Shown piece by piece: positions 31,721-42,480 of a DNA stretch of 64,000 nucleotides. The stretch is from the NCBI GenBank assembly GCA_036346275.1, contig CM070730.1, positions 39,912,918-39,976,917 on the forward strand. The letters are read 5' to 3'. This stretch comes from Otatea glauca (Eukaryota; Streptophyta; Magnoliopsida; Poales; Poaceae). The notes below the pieces were generated by a model, which saw only the letters and a program-made list of their open reading frames with translations, had not been told where the DNA came from and searched no databases. The translations under genes were made by a program, and so were the position numbers. Position 1 is the stretch's first letter. Every line of letters starts with the position of its first letter.

Positions 31721-34655
31721 ATATGTAAATAAATAGGTTAATAGGTTAAGGCCGTCTCATACCAGCACTTGTGGTTGTACTGCGTGCTTGGTCTGATAAC
31801 AATACAATAGTTTGGTTCTTAATCCGACACGGGCGATAATCTTCCCCTATCTACATGCAAGTCCCCTGCAAATCCGGCTATTGCCAATAATCGTTCGCGT
31901 CAAAACCATAGTTTTATTTTCATCTTTACCAAAATACCAATATCATTCTCAAGAATAACATGTCCTGATTATTTTATTTCCCGTCACTAAAGCATGGCTA
32001 AGCATGATTATTATATAATCGTGTATACCCCTGTTGATAGTACGTATTGTCTAACCTTATTCTAGGGTTATTGAGGTTCACAATTCAATATTTATTAATG
32101 AAGTTCCATGAGGTCAGGGTATAGCTACTAGTACCATAATATAGCAAATTTACAGAAAATACGCACATGCATAATCGTTTTGACAAAAACAATATAAACT
32201 AATTTAAATAATAGGATCGACATGATCAAAGGGGGTGCTTGCCTTGCTTTGTTGATTCAGGAATCGACTCGGGGTTGAGGTCGACAACAGTACCGTCAGA
32301 AATATCGGTAGCTACACGTTATTAACGTAAAGCAGCAATAATAAGATGCAAAAAGAAGTCAAATAATACCAAATTCAAAACTAAACTAAAATGGATGGTT
32401 CTGGTGATAAAAAATTTTAAATAATGAATTAAGTCCATTTGTTTTTTTCATGAATTTTAGGGTTCGTATTATACAGGGTTAGGCTTTTAATAGGATTCAG
32501 ATGCAAAGCATGTGTACAAAGAATCAATTTTGTAGAATAGGATGGACTTGTCTTAAGGAGCATTTTTAAGCTAGTCCTATTAGGATTAGTGTTTATTTGT
32601 GATATTGTATTCATTTCCTAAACTTATGTATTTTTAAAATATATGTTATAAGAGGTTAAATTTTCTTAGATTTGTGAATTCAATTTACTTATACATGCAA
32701 CCAATTTTTGTAGTATTAGAAGGTCTTAACCTCAGAAGTATCTTGAAATTGGTATTGCGTCTTTTTGCTTTTATTTGCAAAAGTTGTTAATGTTTTAGTT
32801 TTTGTATGCATAGATAATGAATTCTTTTAAGAACTCAACTCATACTTGATCAAACATTAAATCTTTTTGCAGATTTGGGATTCTAATGGTTCCTGTGATT
32901 TGTAAAAAAATTATTTATTTATTTTTAGGGCTTATTTATAATAGTTACTCATATTTGAATTATGCATGTATTGGAAGCTAAATTCTTTTTGAATAAAATA
33001 TTTTTGTAGAATTGGGGCCCTCGTGGTTTTATAAATTTTTATAAATTTATTTTACATTTTTAGGAGTTAATGTGTATTCTTTTTAATAGTGACCATAGTA
33101 TGCTACATACAAATTTAAATTTCAAAATTTTGAAAAAAGGTATAAAATTAAATATTTTTGCATAATAATGGATGGTATGGTATTAACAAGGCTTAGGAAT
33201 TGGTTTTACTCTATTTTGAATTTATATGCACTCGTTATTGTTATTTAGATTTTTTAATGTATTGAAAATAACCTATTTATGCATTTGGTACAAATTAAGT
33301 CTAAATCTAATTTTTTTGCATATTTGGAATACTAATGTCCTCAGGAAAATATTAAATTTGTTTCATTAATTAAGGAGCAAGGTTATATATATTTTCAATA
33401 GTAACAATATTAGGGTTTACTCAAGTTTTAATTCAAATAATTCAAGCTGAGTTTTAATTCAAATATATATTTTCATACGGCATGAGTGTGATCAGCGATG
33501 AAACTTCGAGCGCGATGAGACATGGAGAAGTCCTGTCATGGCAGCGTTTTCATCTTGGTTTGTTTGCCATGGCAGCATTCGGGCAGGGCGAGGCAGCGTT
33601 GGCTGAGAAAGAAGGCAAGTCTGAGAGAGCTAGGCGCTGCCATGTGGGGCCAGGTAGAGGAGCGGTCCTATTTGCAGTGAAAGAAATGAGGAAACCGGCA
33701 TACTTCTTTTCTAGACAGATCAAGATTCAAGCATTTAATTGAGTGGCCATTTCTAGTCAAAAGTTACTAAACCTTTTTATGTATGATCTTAAAGAAATCT
33801 TTATCCTTCTGAGAAATTTTGCATCATGATCTGACTTGTGCATTTTACTAAAATTCTAAAAATGCTACTGTGTCTATTATTTGTTTTCTAGTTTTTATTT
33901 TTTTGAGGTTCCAAATGAGGTTCATTTTACTTTAAATTTTTCCTGTGTGGTCCTAAAGGTTTTCAGAGGTTACCACAAACATTTTAGTGGATTATCAAGT
34001 ATAGATATTTTTATAAAATTCTGACATTGGTAATGTTGTTTTTAAATTGATTCAGTTACTGATATTCTAACTGTACCAAATGAAGTTTATTATTTTTGAA
34101 AATATTTCTGTAGGGTACATTAATCCTTTAGGTAATTTCATAAAAAATTTAGAAGATAATCTTATTCGTACATTTTTAATTAATTCTGACATTGTTACTG
34201 TTTGTAGTCATTTGTCACAGTTTTTTATTTTACCTTTTGAATAAATTTGTTCAAATCCCTTTGAAAATTTTTGAGGATATTCCAAAGATGAATTATGGTT
34301 TATCTAAATTGTTTCAGATTTTTCTATTATATGATTATGAGTGTCACAATTGGGGAGAGAGGAATTTAACCAATAAAAGTGATTTTCTTAATGCATTAAA
34401 TATTTTCACATTGCTCTGAAACTTTGTAAAACATTCTGGTGTTGTTATGGAATTTGAATATATTTTCTTTAGATTTTATTTTTATGTGTTTTTGGCTTTT
34501 ATATTTTGGAAAAGAGAGTTTCAACAATGTAAATGGGTTTTCTTTAAAGGCCAAAAATCCAAGAACATAAGGGAAAAGATGGAAATTCAGATTAAAATGA
34601 TAACTCCAATTAAAATTTTTATTTTCTCCATTTTTGAATTTTCTGGGATGTTACA
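31706..34655 (-). mobile_element. Long gypsy LTR 4, inverted, inserted in LTR 3
   Basis: On the minus strand it begins TGTAACATCCC at 34655. It carries the donor-like motif with its mini-exon (32311-32243) and runs to the palindrome tip near 31706, where it is truncated. Its GC-rich part (about 33480-33720) is much shorter than in LTR 3. Together with 28407-31705 it makes an imperfect inverted repeat of about 6.2 kb. No target duplication found. Confidence 0.7.
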
Positions 34656-35499
34656 GGGCAGCAATGTCAAAGCTTTGTCATAAGTTCTCAAATCGGGTAC
34701 CAATGGTATCACGTAACATTTGTCTACATGGTGGAATGTTTATGTCGTGTGGGTAAAGTTGTATAGCCTTTGCAGAGTGTACGAATCTAGTTAAATAGCC
34801 ATGCACCCAGTTGTGGATGACTTGGTGAATCCTCCTCCATAGTAGCTTTCTCATTTTTTTAAAAAAAATGGCATTGGAAGTATATGGATGGAGAATCTAT
34901 GTTGGATTGTTCGGCCCAAACAGTTTTGCTATGGTTTAATGTTTATGGCAGGATGCCATGTGTTTATATTCATCACATATATTTTATCATTACTTACTAT
35001 CAAATGTCGAATGCTCTTTCAACTATCAATCGCAATCTACTATTCAATATTGTGAAATAAAGCTTGCTTTAACCAAAATGTGAGAATATGGCAGGATAGC
35101 CACTCCTTTAAAAAAGCCTTGCATAATATAAACCTTTATTTAAAAGTCTTGCAGCATATGATTTTTGTACTCAACCGTTGCTTGTTGAATATATTCAGAA
35201 GATGTTGGAGATAACCCGATACACAATTATTTTTGTACTCAACCGTTGCTTGCTAGACACTATCATCTTTTGCTATTATTTCCACTACGCTCTTTTGCTA
35301 TGTAATGTTGTTATTTGGCTGTAGGCCCATTCTTTGTCAAGCCATGTAAGACTTAATTTCATATGCTTATCTATAATATTATTTAACTTCTCATTGTGTG
35401 GATGTGGTATATAAATATTGGATGTGTGTGCTAATAACTGATCGTGGGACTAGCACAGAAAACACATAGGATTCAAAAACTCAGTTTTCGGGTCCGGCA
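34656..35499 (+). mobile_element. Long gypsy LTR 3, distal part (plus)
   Basis: Resumes homology with the end of the LTR at 39601-44201, for example GTGGGTAAAG, then TGCAGAGT and ACTGATC(G/A)TGGGACTAG. It ends TTCGGGTCCGGCA at 35499, similar to the TTCGGGTCCCG ends of LTRs 1 and 2. No PBS follows and the flanks (28402-28406 and 35500-35504) do not match, so this is a solo or rearranged LTR. Confidence 0.65.
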
Positions 35500-36064
35500 A
35501 TGGTGCGGCTTGACACGACCCTAATGCTCTCACAAATGATGATAGTTAGACGGCGGCTCGGTGGCGACAGCCTGGCGCCGTGAGACTTGGCGACAGTGGC
35601 GCGAAGTCGCACAACGGCGATAGCATGGCTGGCGTTGGGCGGTGTGCTGGCTGGCATCAGCAACGCAAAGTAGTTGGTCATGGCAGACGGAGCGCGACGG
35701 TGGTCGGGCGCAAGTTGTGCGTGGCAAGTGCCTGGGCTGAAATGGGGATGGTGCGGCGGGTGGAGGCAGCTAAGCTTTCCTCGGCGCCCTCCTTTCGCTT
35801 AAATTGGGCATGGCACGGACATCGAGTCCGACCCGACCATAGCATGCATGCTGAGGCTAGCTCGGTACCACTCAGCCCACCCATATAGTTTCTTTTTTAA
35901 AAAATTTTGGTATATTATAGTCGAATTCATGAGCAACGACAATGTGTCCCATACTGCTTCTTCTTTTCTCCATCGACCAAGCATACAAAAATTTGCATTA
36001 AATACATATTACTATAATACAAAAATAGTAAAATACAAGTGTTTGTAGCTACAACCGCTATCCT
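35500..36064. other. GC-rich unassigned island between LTR 3 and a CACTA
   Basis: 35510-35870 is GC-rich in contrast to its surroundings and gives open frames on both strands with no recognisable motif. It could be relic gene sequence. No intron or domain evidence was found. Confidence 0.4.
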
Positions 36065-36425
36065 CACTACTACAGAACCGGTTATCACAGAAGGTTCGGA
36101 ACCGTCATCACAGACGATTTTCCGAACTATCTATAACCATGTGTCAGTGATGTTATGGCATATCACAGATGGTTCAAAAAACGTCTGTGATAGAATATAT
36201 CACAGGCGTTTTTAACTAGGACCCTCTGTGATTTAATAACATCACAGACAGTTTTTAACTAGGACCGTGTGTGTTATACTAAAATCACAGATGATTTTTA
36301 GTTATAAACCGTTTGTGATGTTATGGTATCACAGACGGTTTAGTTTGAAACTGTCTGTTACATTATTACAGTACAAACAGTTTCAAATTAAAAACCGTCT
36401 GTGATAAGTCTTCCTATAGACAAGC
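36065..36425. repeat. CACTA subterminal repeats, minus-strand 3' end
   Basis: Eight or more alternating copies of ATCACAGACGGTTT / AAACCGTCTGTGAT follow the CACTACTACAG terminus, the same family as at 8452-8810. Confidence 0.88.
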
Positions 36426-36789
36426 CTTTTTCTATTTATTGGCTAGCCTCAGGAAATGCTAGCCATGCTCTCTGGGAAAAGTAGATTACACGTTAACCCA
36501 ACACAGATTACAAGCATTACATCCCATTTCAGATTACAAGTTTTACTTCCATTTCAGATTACAAACATTATATCCATTTTAGCAATCAACTCAGATTACA
36601 TCATAGTGCAAGCAGATTACATATAGATTAATATTGCACGACACATATATATCAGAAATGAACTCAGATATATGAACCGATGGAACTCAATATTATTAAC
36701 TAATTAATTGAATGCACAACTACAATTCACTACACAAGTTTGACAATTAACCCAAATGGTAATTTAGAAAAAATACAACTCCTGAAGTC

Positions 36790-37985
36790 AGGCACCGTAG
36801 AACTCGCCTTTTGGATTTAAGACTTGACTAAGCAAGAAGGCACAAAGCTGTCCTCGAATTCGCATCAGATTGGCCTCTTCCAACACAGTTATTACCTGAT
36901 TGGTCGTTTTATTATTGACGAGGAGTTGCATGTTGTGGCAAACGTAAAATCCACAAAGGTTATTTCCCTTTTCCTGCTAGTGGCACTGCAAATATAGAAT
37001 TGGTTAGTTTCAGAGTCATTATTTCGTAGTTTATATAGGATTATTTTGTATAACAGATACCAAAAACTTAAAATCGTGCTTCAGTTTTGCCCTGTCCTTG
37101 CCAGAAGGGCTTCCATAATATTTGTACACTCTGAAACAACTTTGTGATTGCAAAAGGTTAGCCTCGGCATTCTATGAGAAACGTACACCTTGAACAACCT
37201 ACATGATCATGTTATCTATGGAGGAAATATGATTAATTAATTACCTGTTGAGTAATTTTGCGATGGGATTTAAGTCGTGGCTACCACTCTGTGAGGAATC
37301 AAGGTAAATAACCCGATTCGTGGCTGGATGAATTATAATGAGAACCTAGTGAAACCTACACAGGTATGTCGGCATGGTCAATTAACAAAACAGAGTTGCG
37401 TGCACAGTACAAATCAAAGTATAGCAAATAGTGCAGCACTTACCCCGGGTTGTAGGGTAAAACTATGAATTCTTTATCCTTTTGAGCCACCAAGGTCTTG
37501 CGACGTATTCATTGACATATTATAAATCTTTGTCCATTGTTTTCTTGGAGACTATCTGTGGGTCCAGGAAACCCACCGATTGTTTGTTCTGTCCCACTTC
37601 ACGGATCATGTATCTATATATACGAAAGCAAAGAGTTATATATATATGACATTTATCGGTATTACACGAATGTAGACTGTGATTGCACACACTTACAATG
37701 TCCAGCAACGCAAGAGCACGGCGTCGAGGGCGTCGAGGTTGATGATGTCAAATAGGTCTTTGAAGTCGACTGCGAAGAAGCACCCCTGGCTTATTGAACA
37801 GATGCTTAGGCGTGAAGCTGACCGAGATACTCATTATGCGGCCTTGCACTGGTTTGTTAGCTTGTTCTAGGTACCAATTGTGCAATCTAATGCAAGCTAT
37901 AGAAAGGTTCGCCAGGCGCTCTCCTGTTACTAAAGGCTCTCCTAGCTGGTATAATCGGGCCAGCGTGGCAATCAGATAGTCCAAT
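36790..37985 (-). pseudogene. CACTA companion gene, Ulp1-like C-terminal exons
   Basis: Read leftward: LVTGERLANLSIACIRLHNWY and CKxx-like basic stretches in an exon at about 37985-37690, with DFKDLFDIINLDALDAVLLR ending at a GTAAGT-like donor. Next comes an exon near 37560-37450 (GFLDPQIVSKK; YNPG-like end, donor GGTAAGT), and a last exon near 36880-36790 with SVLEEANLMRIRGQL in reading. This layout is that of grass CACTA proteins whose C-terminus resembles the C48/Ulp1 cysteine protease. Frameshifts break several exons. The protein probably assists transposition; its exact role is not established from sequence. Confidence 0.65.
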
Positions 37986-38059
37986 TCCTTCGTGATCCGC
38001 TTTGCTTTGCCCTTGAATTACTTTCTAGTATAGGGATTCTTCACGGGAGACGAGTGGGC

Positions 38060-38780
38060 ACCATCCCACTCGAAGTCATTTGATGAAGGGGGCACAGGAG
38101 CCGATTTGGTGGCTTGCTGAGGTGCCGCAGACAACTCAGGGAGTTGTGGTAGCTCCGGTAATGGAGGACAGGCGTCTAGGGAGATGTCGCTGCTGGGCCA
38201 CTAGGTGAAAGTGCGAATGGCATCCCCCAGTGTCACGATCTCGTCGTTCCGGGGCATCAATAGCAGGATGGTCTTGAAACTATCATGTACACCATCCAAA
38301 TTAACCTTACCTAGTGCCACTAGGGTACTGTGCACAAACGCCCCATTCAATGGATGGATACGCGAGCCCCCAAGCAGCCAGAAGGGGAATGGAGCTATGG
38401 GCAAATCTCACTTGGAGAGTGCACTACGTGGCCACCTACATAACGGTACACAATTAGCTAATACGTCCAACAGCTATTTGTATGGAGCATTCAAGACATA
38501 TATATAAGTAACTTAATGTCATGGACAGGAAATTTTCCATATTCATCTGTAGGAGTGGCGGATGCACAACTGCTCTTTTTGGTAGTGGTGCTGATTTGCG
38601 CATATACATCTGGGACTTGTGCAGGCTGTCTGCAGTCCTGATTATTGAGCTTTTCCTCGAGACTTCTTATCTTATTATTGAATTCTTCTCTTAGTCTTTC
38701 CTCAATCTTTTGTACCAGTCGTTCCTCTCGCTCTACTTTGGTTCTCTTCCTACTCCGGTATTTGTCGGAGTCGTTTGGGA
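38060..38780 (-). pseudogene. CACTA companion gene, middle exons
   Basis: Two minus-strand blocks. 38780-38520 reads a charged coiled-coil stretch (RLVQKIEERLREEFNNKIR) after a basic RSRKRTK start. 38404-38201 reads ALGKVNLDGVHDSF and then MPRNDEIVTLGDAIRTFT, a segment I recall from CACTA proteins between Transposase_24 and the Ulp1-like part. A proline/serine-rich piece (38200-38060) follows. Splice-like GT sites flank the blocks. It belongs to the same transcription unit as its neighbours. Confidence 0.6.
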
Positions 38781-39009
38781 ATCCCGTTGCCTAGGGAACA
38801 AAAACCCCTTTGCCTCGTGTGCGACCAGGGTGTTCCTTGTTTCCCAAGGCCGTGGAGAGTACATCTTTCTCCCTGTTTGGCAAAAAATTTCCCTCGGAAG
38901 ATTGTTTACTCAACGCTACCAACAAGATCCCAATAAGTTATTTCACTTACGAAGTTATGGACTAATGACGTACAAAATTGGTAGTTGGATATCTTACCAG
39001 GCGTTCGCA

Positions 39010-39600
39010 GACTTCCTCGTCCGTGAGGTTTGTAAAGGAGACGTGCCATAAGACGTGGCACTTGACCTCGCTCTCAGCCATTCTCTAGAGCGCTAGTCAA
39101 TGATAGATGCAAATGGCACGAAGGCCTCCTCGCCCTCCCTCTTCCATTGCGCCCTCATCCCCGCGTACCCAGTGATACCAAGCTTGTGTGGGTGGGTGTT
39201 CCTTGACTGCAGGGCCTTGTGGGCTTCACTTTGATGCACGAATTCATCCGTCATCTTCATCTGAACAAAACTTTGCCATACATCCTCAGGAATGAACCCG
39301 TACTCAGAGAACAGAGTTCTGTCCTTATTGACATATTCCTTGACAAGCGAGCTCTTGAAGTTCTTGCATGCCTTTCTCGCCACTAGTAGTGCATACTGTC
39401 ACACTGAGTGCATGCATTTTTTTTGGGATCTCAAACGAAGACAAAATTTCTGTCACAAAGTCGTTGCGGTTCTTGTCAGTCAACGACTTCTAGGATGGAT
39501 AGGTGATGGGGACCTATTCCCGTGCGACTATCCCGCACAATGTCCTAAATGCATTTACTGCCTTTTTTGGTTCGATAGGGCCCTCATCCTTTGGATCAAC
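39010..39600 (-). pseudogene. CACTA companion gene, Transposase_24 (Ptta/En/Spm) domain
   Basis: From 39600 leftward: VDPKDEGP, then (after frame changes) PITYPSWKSLTDKNRNDF, then an open stretch at 39383-39093 with ACKNFKSSLVKEYV, EDVWQSFVQMKMTDEFVHQS and HKLGITGYAGMRAQW. The last motif is the signature of plant Transposase_24 proteins of CACTA elements. An exon near 39060-39012 ends at GTAAGA. The upstream half is removed by the gypsy insertion at 39601. Despite its Pfam-style name, this family is not the DDE catalytic transposase. Confidence 0.75.
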
Positions 39601-40682
39601 TGCGAAATATTTAAACCAAATTTCATTTTTGCATTTTCATGGTTTTTCTGAATTTTCTCTGAGTTTTCTTGATTTCCTTTGATTATTGCTTAAAGGGAAA
39701 ATCCCTTTTATAATCATCCAAACCTTACATAAGTGATAAGAATTATAAAACAACAAAATAAGAAAAATCTGTGTAATGTTTGTGGAGATATCCAGAACAC
39801 TAAAATAAAATTTTAAAGTCATGTCAAAGTATTAAAGATGAAAAGAAAGGTAATTTAATGAATCATGACTAACAATAGTAAAAATGTCAGAAATCAAATT
39901 TCATAAATTCGATGTGATAATTTTTATATTATCTTCATCCTAGATAGATCCATCAACAGTAAAAAAATCAGGAGATAATCTTTAAATTTGATATTTATAA
40001 AAATTCAAAAACAGAAAAGCAGAAAATCTAGAAATATCAATTTCAGAATTTCATTAAATAAAATATCAATAATATGAAGTTGAAAATTTTACAGGAGTCT
40101 AATGTATCCATAAGGAACCCTGTAAAAAAAGTTTCCAAATTTTTGAATAAGATATAAATACCTAAATAAATATAAAATAGAATGCATAAATCTGTGCACA
40201 GTGCATTGTCAGAATTTTTGTAAATTCTACAAGCGTCCAATAGGTCTGAAATTTTTATAGTAGATTCTAACCTAGCTCTAGTACTCTCATTAAATTCCTC
40301 ATTAATTTAAAGACTAGATAGGTAATGGATTCAGTGAACCCAATTCAACCTTCTTGCAGCCCAAGCCGAAGTTCTCTTCTTCCTTCACTGCCATGCGGGC
40401 CCTTTTCCCTGTGCGGTCCCACCTGTCAGCCGCAGCCTCTATCTTCTTCCTCTCCTCTCGGCTGAGCTCCCGCGTGTGTCCGAGAGAGCAGCTCAGCGGC
40501 TGTAGCTCGCGCCACCGCTGCAACCTCACGCCGCCCGAGGAAACTGCCTCATTAAGAACTTGCCACGCCTTGTCCTTGCCCTGAAAATCCGCAAGCACGC
40601 CCATACAGCTCCTGTTCTAGCACCACAAAACCCCACCGAGTTCACACCAGGTGACCAGCTTATCCACAGCGAATCCATCGGC

Positions 40683-40689
40683 TATAAAT
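40683..40689 (+). promoter_or_regulatory. Candidate TATA box of LTR A
   Basis: TATAAAT, followed about 30 bp later by a pyrimidine-rich stretch. LTR 3 has TATAAAT followed by GCC at the equivalent place (29406), and LTR 2 has TATATAAG on its strand, so the position is conserved. Confidence 0.5.
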
Positions 40690-41881
40690 GCTGGCTTGAG
40701 TTCGCATAAGAGTGCTCATCATTTCCCCTCTACTTCCATTCACTCTCGTCCACCAAAGCTTTGCCAATTTCTTGTTTTCCAAAATCGGCCGAAGAACCCT
40801 AGAAATCGGAATCATCTCAATTTTAGTCGGTACACTCATTTACGTTCCGATCAAGCTTCACATTAACATCAGTTACACATTGTGATCAAAAGCCCTCTAT
40901 TGTTTCCAGGTATCTGCAACCAGAGCTCAGCCACCACCGAGCCCCCTTCTTCTCCAAAATCGGCGAACGGTGGTGAGATAATCCGACACTCCTCTGTGCT
41001 CTCTACTGATAAAAATGGAACCTCTAGGACCCGTAGATGCTTTAGGTGGAACCGATTCCATCGGAAATGCCGTCTGTCGCCGGCGCGGCATGTTGCCATG
41101 ACCTCCGCCGCTCAGCCACGGTGGAGACCCATCTCCGGTCATCGCCGAGGGCCTTTGAGCTATCCCCTAGGTGCGCACTATCATGAGGAAGCCATAGGTG
41201 TAACCCATTCCTCCTGGCCGGAGCTAGTTCGCCGGCGGCGAGACAAAACCGTGCGCGGTCTGTTTTGTGTCCCTGACGGGTGGATCCGGCTTGTAAGCGA
41301 TCCGGCGGGATTCACATAGAATCTGGTGCACCGCGAAAGACACTTTTAGATCAGTGAAAGCGTATTAATTTCGTTATTTTCTTTATTTTCAGAACTAGTT
41401 CAAATTCAAACTTTAATATCTTTCGCATTTGAAGTCCAAATAAGATGAAACCAATTTCTAAATTCGTATAAAATCAAGGTCTTCCAGAATATGCAAAAAT
41501 ATTTTGAAAAGCTACTCTGGAAAAATATTTAAATACAGAGGTGTATAGAAGTTATGAAAATAGATTAAATGTAGAAACTTTGCAAATAAAGTTGAATTTG
41601 TATGGAACCAATTTTATTATGATCCTCATTTTGCTAGGACCCCATACATATAAAAATATTTGGTTACCTAGTTTGTCTTAGGTCTTTACTAATAAAGTCT
41701 GACATTATTTGTTCAACTATGCAATAATAGATGATCTAATAGAAAAGAAATTCAGAAGGTTGGTAAACTTATTTCTTCTCAGCATGATGGCAGCATGATG
41801 TTAGGCTAGGTAAAAACATTGGATAGACAATGGTTTATGCAAATCGGCTGTGTTCTAGTATGAAGAGCATAATAAGCATAT

Positions 41882-42006
41882 CTGTATGTATGTATGTATG
41901 TATGTATGTATGTATGTATGTATGTATGTATGTATGTATGTATGTATGTATGTATGTATGTATGTATGTATGTATGTATGTATGTATGTATGTATGTATG
42001 TATGTG
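41882..42006 (+). repeat. (TATG)n microsatellite
   Basis: About 30 uninterrupted tetranucleotide copies. The cysteine/methionine and histidine/threonine reading frames across it are artefacts. Confidence 0.97.
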
Positions 42007-42480
42007 TTCATATAAGAATATACATGCATCTTAAAATTAGCACATGAAGATTCAGTAAATAACCTAATGTGTGATGCATCCATAATAGAATGTCAGCAAG
42101 AAGTATGATGATAGATGTTTAATTCAAAAGTCTATAAATATATTGCTTTGCATCTGAATCCTATTAACAACGTACTACTTTATGTTATTGTTGTAAGACA
42201 AATCTTTCTACTTTAAATAATTTTAGCATCTAGAATTCCTTTAAATAAAATGATTAATTCACTTGAAGCAAGAAACACTTGATATCATTTAGTCTAAAAG
42301 TAGTAAACATAAACATAAATAAAAAGACAGTATAACCACGTAAACACGAATCATAATCCAACTAATGAACACTCCTATTTTTGTGAGTAAATTTTTATTT
42401 TGGATTTTCTATGTGTCTTCCTTTTGCCCTTATTTTAGTTTGTTGTTTATTGTATGTTATTCCTGATGATCGACGAGTAG

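Larger units (their letters stand above)
36065..39600 (-). mobile_element. CACTA (En/Spm) element, 3' part (minus), cut by a gypsy insertion
   Basis: CACTACTACAG at 36065 is the element's 3' terminus on the minus strand, followed by subterminal repeats and the companion gene read leftward. Homology continues up to 39600, where the LTR at 39601 interrupts it. The remaining 5' part, including any catalytic transposase, should lie beyond the nested elements, right of the window. Confidence 0.82.

Noticed and set aside
39384..39394. CACTAGTAGTG-like string that could be a CACTA terminus
   Set aside because: Transposase_24 coding homology runs through it to about 39600, so it is internal.
41830..42083. 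Cysteine/methionine and histidine/threonine repeat proteins
   Set aside because: Translation of the TATG microsatellite.
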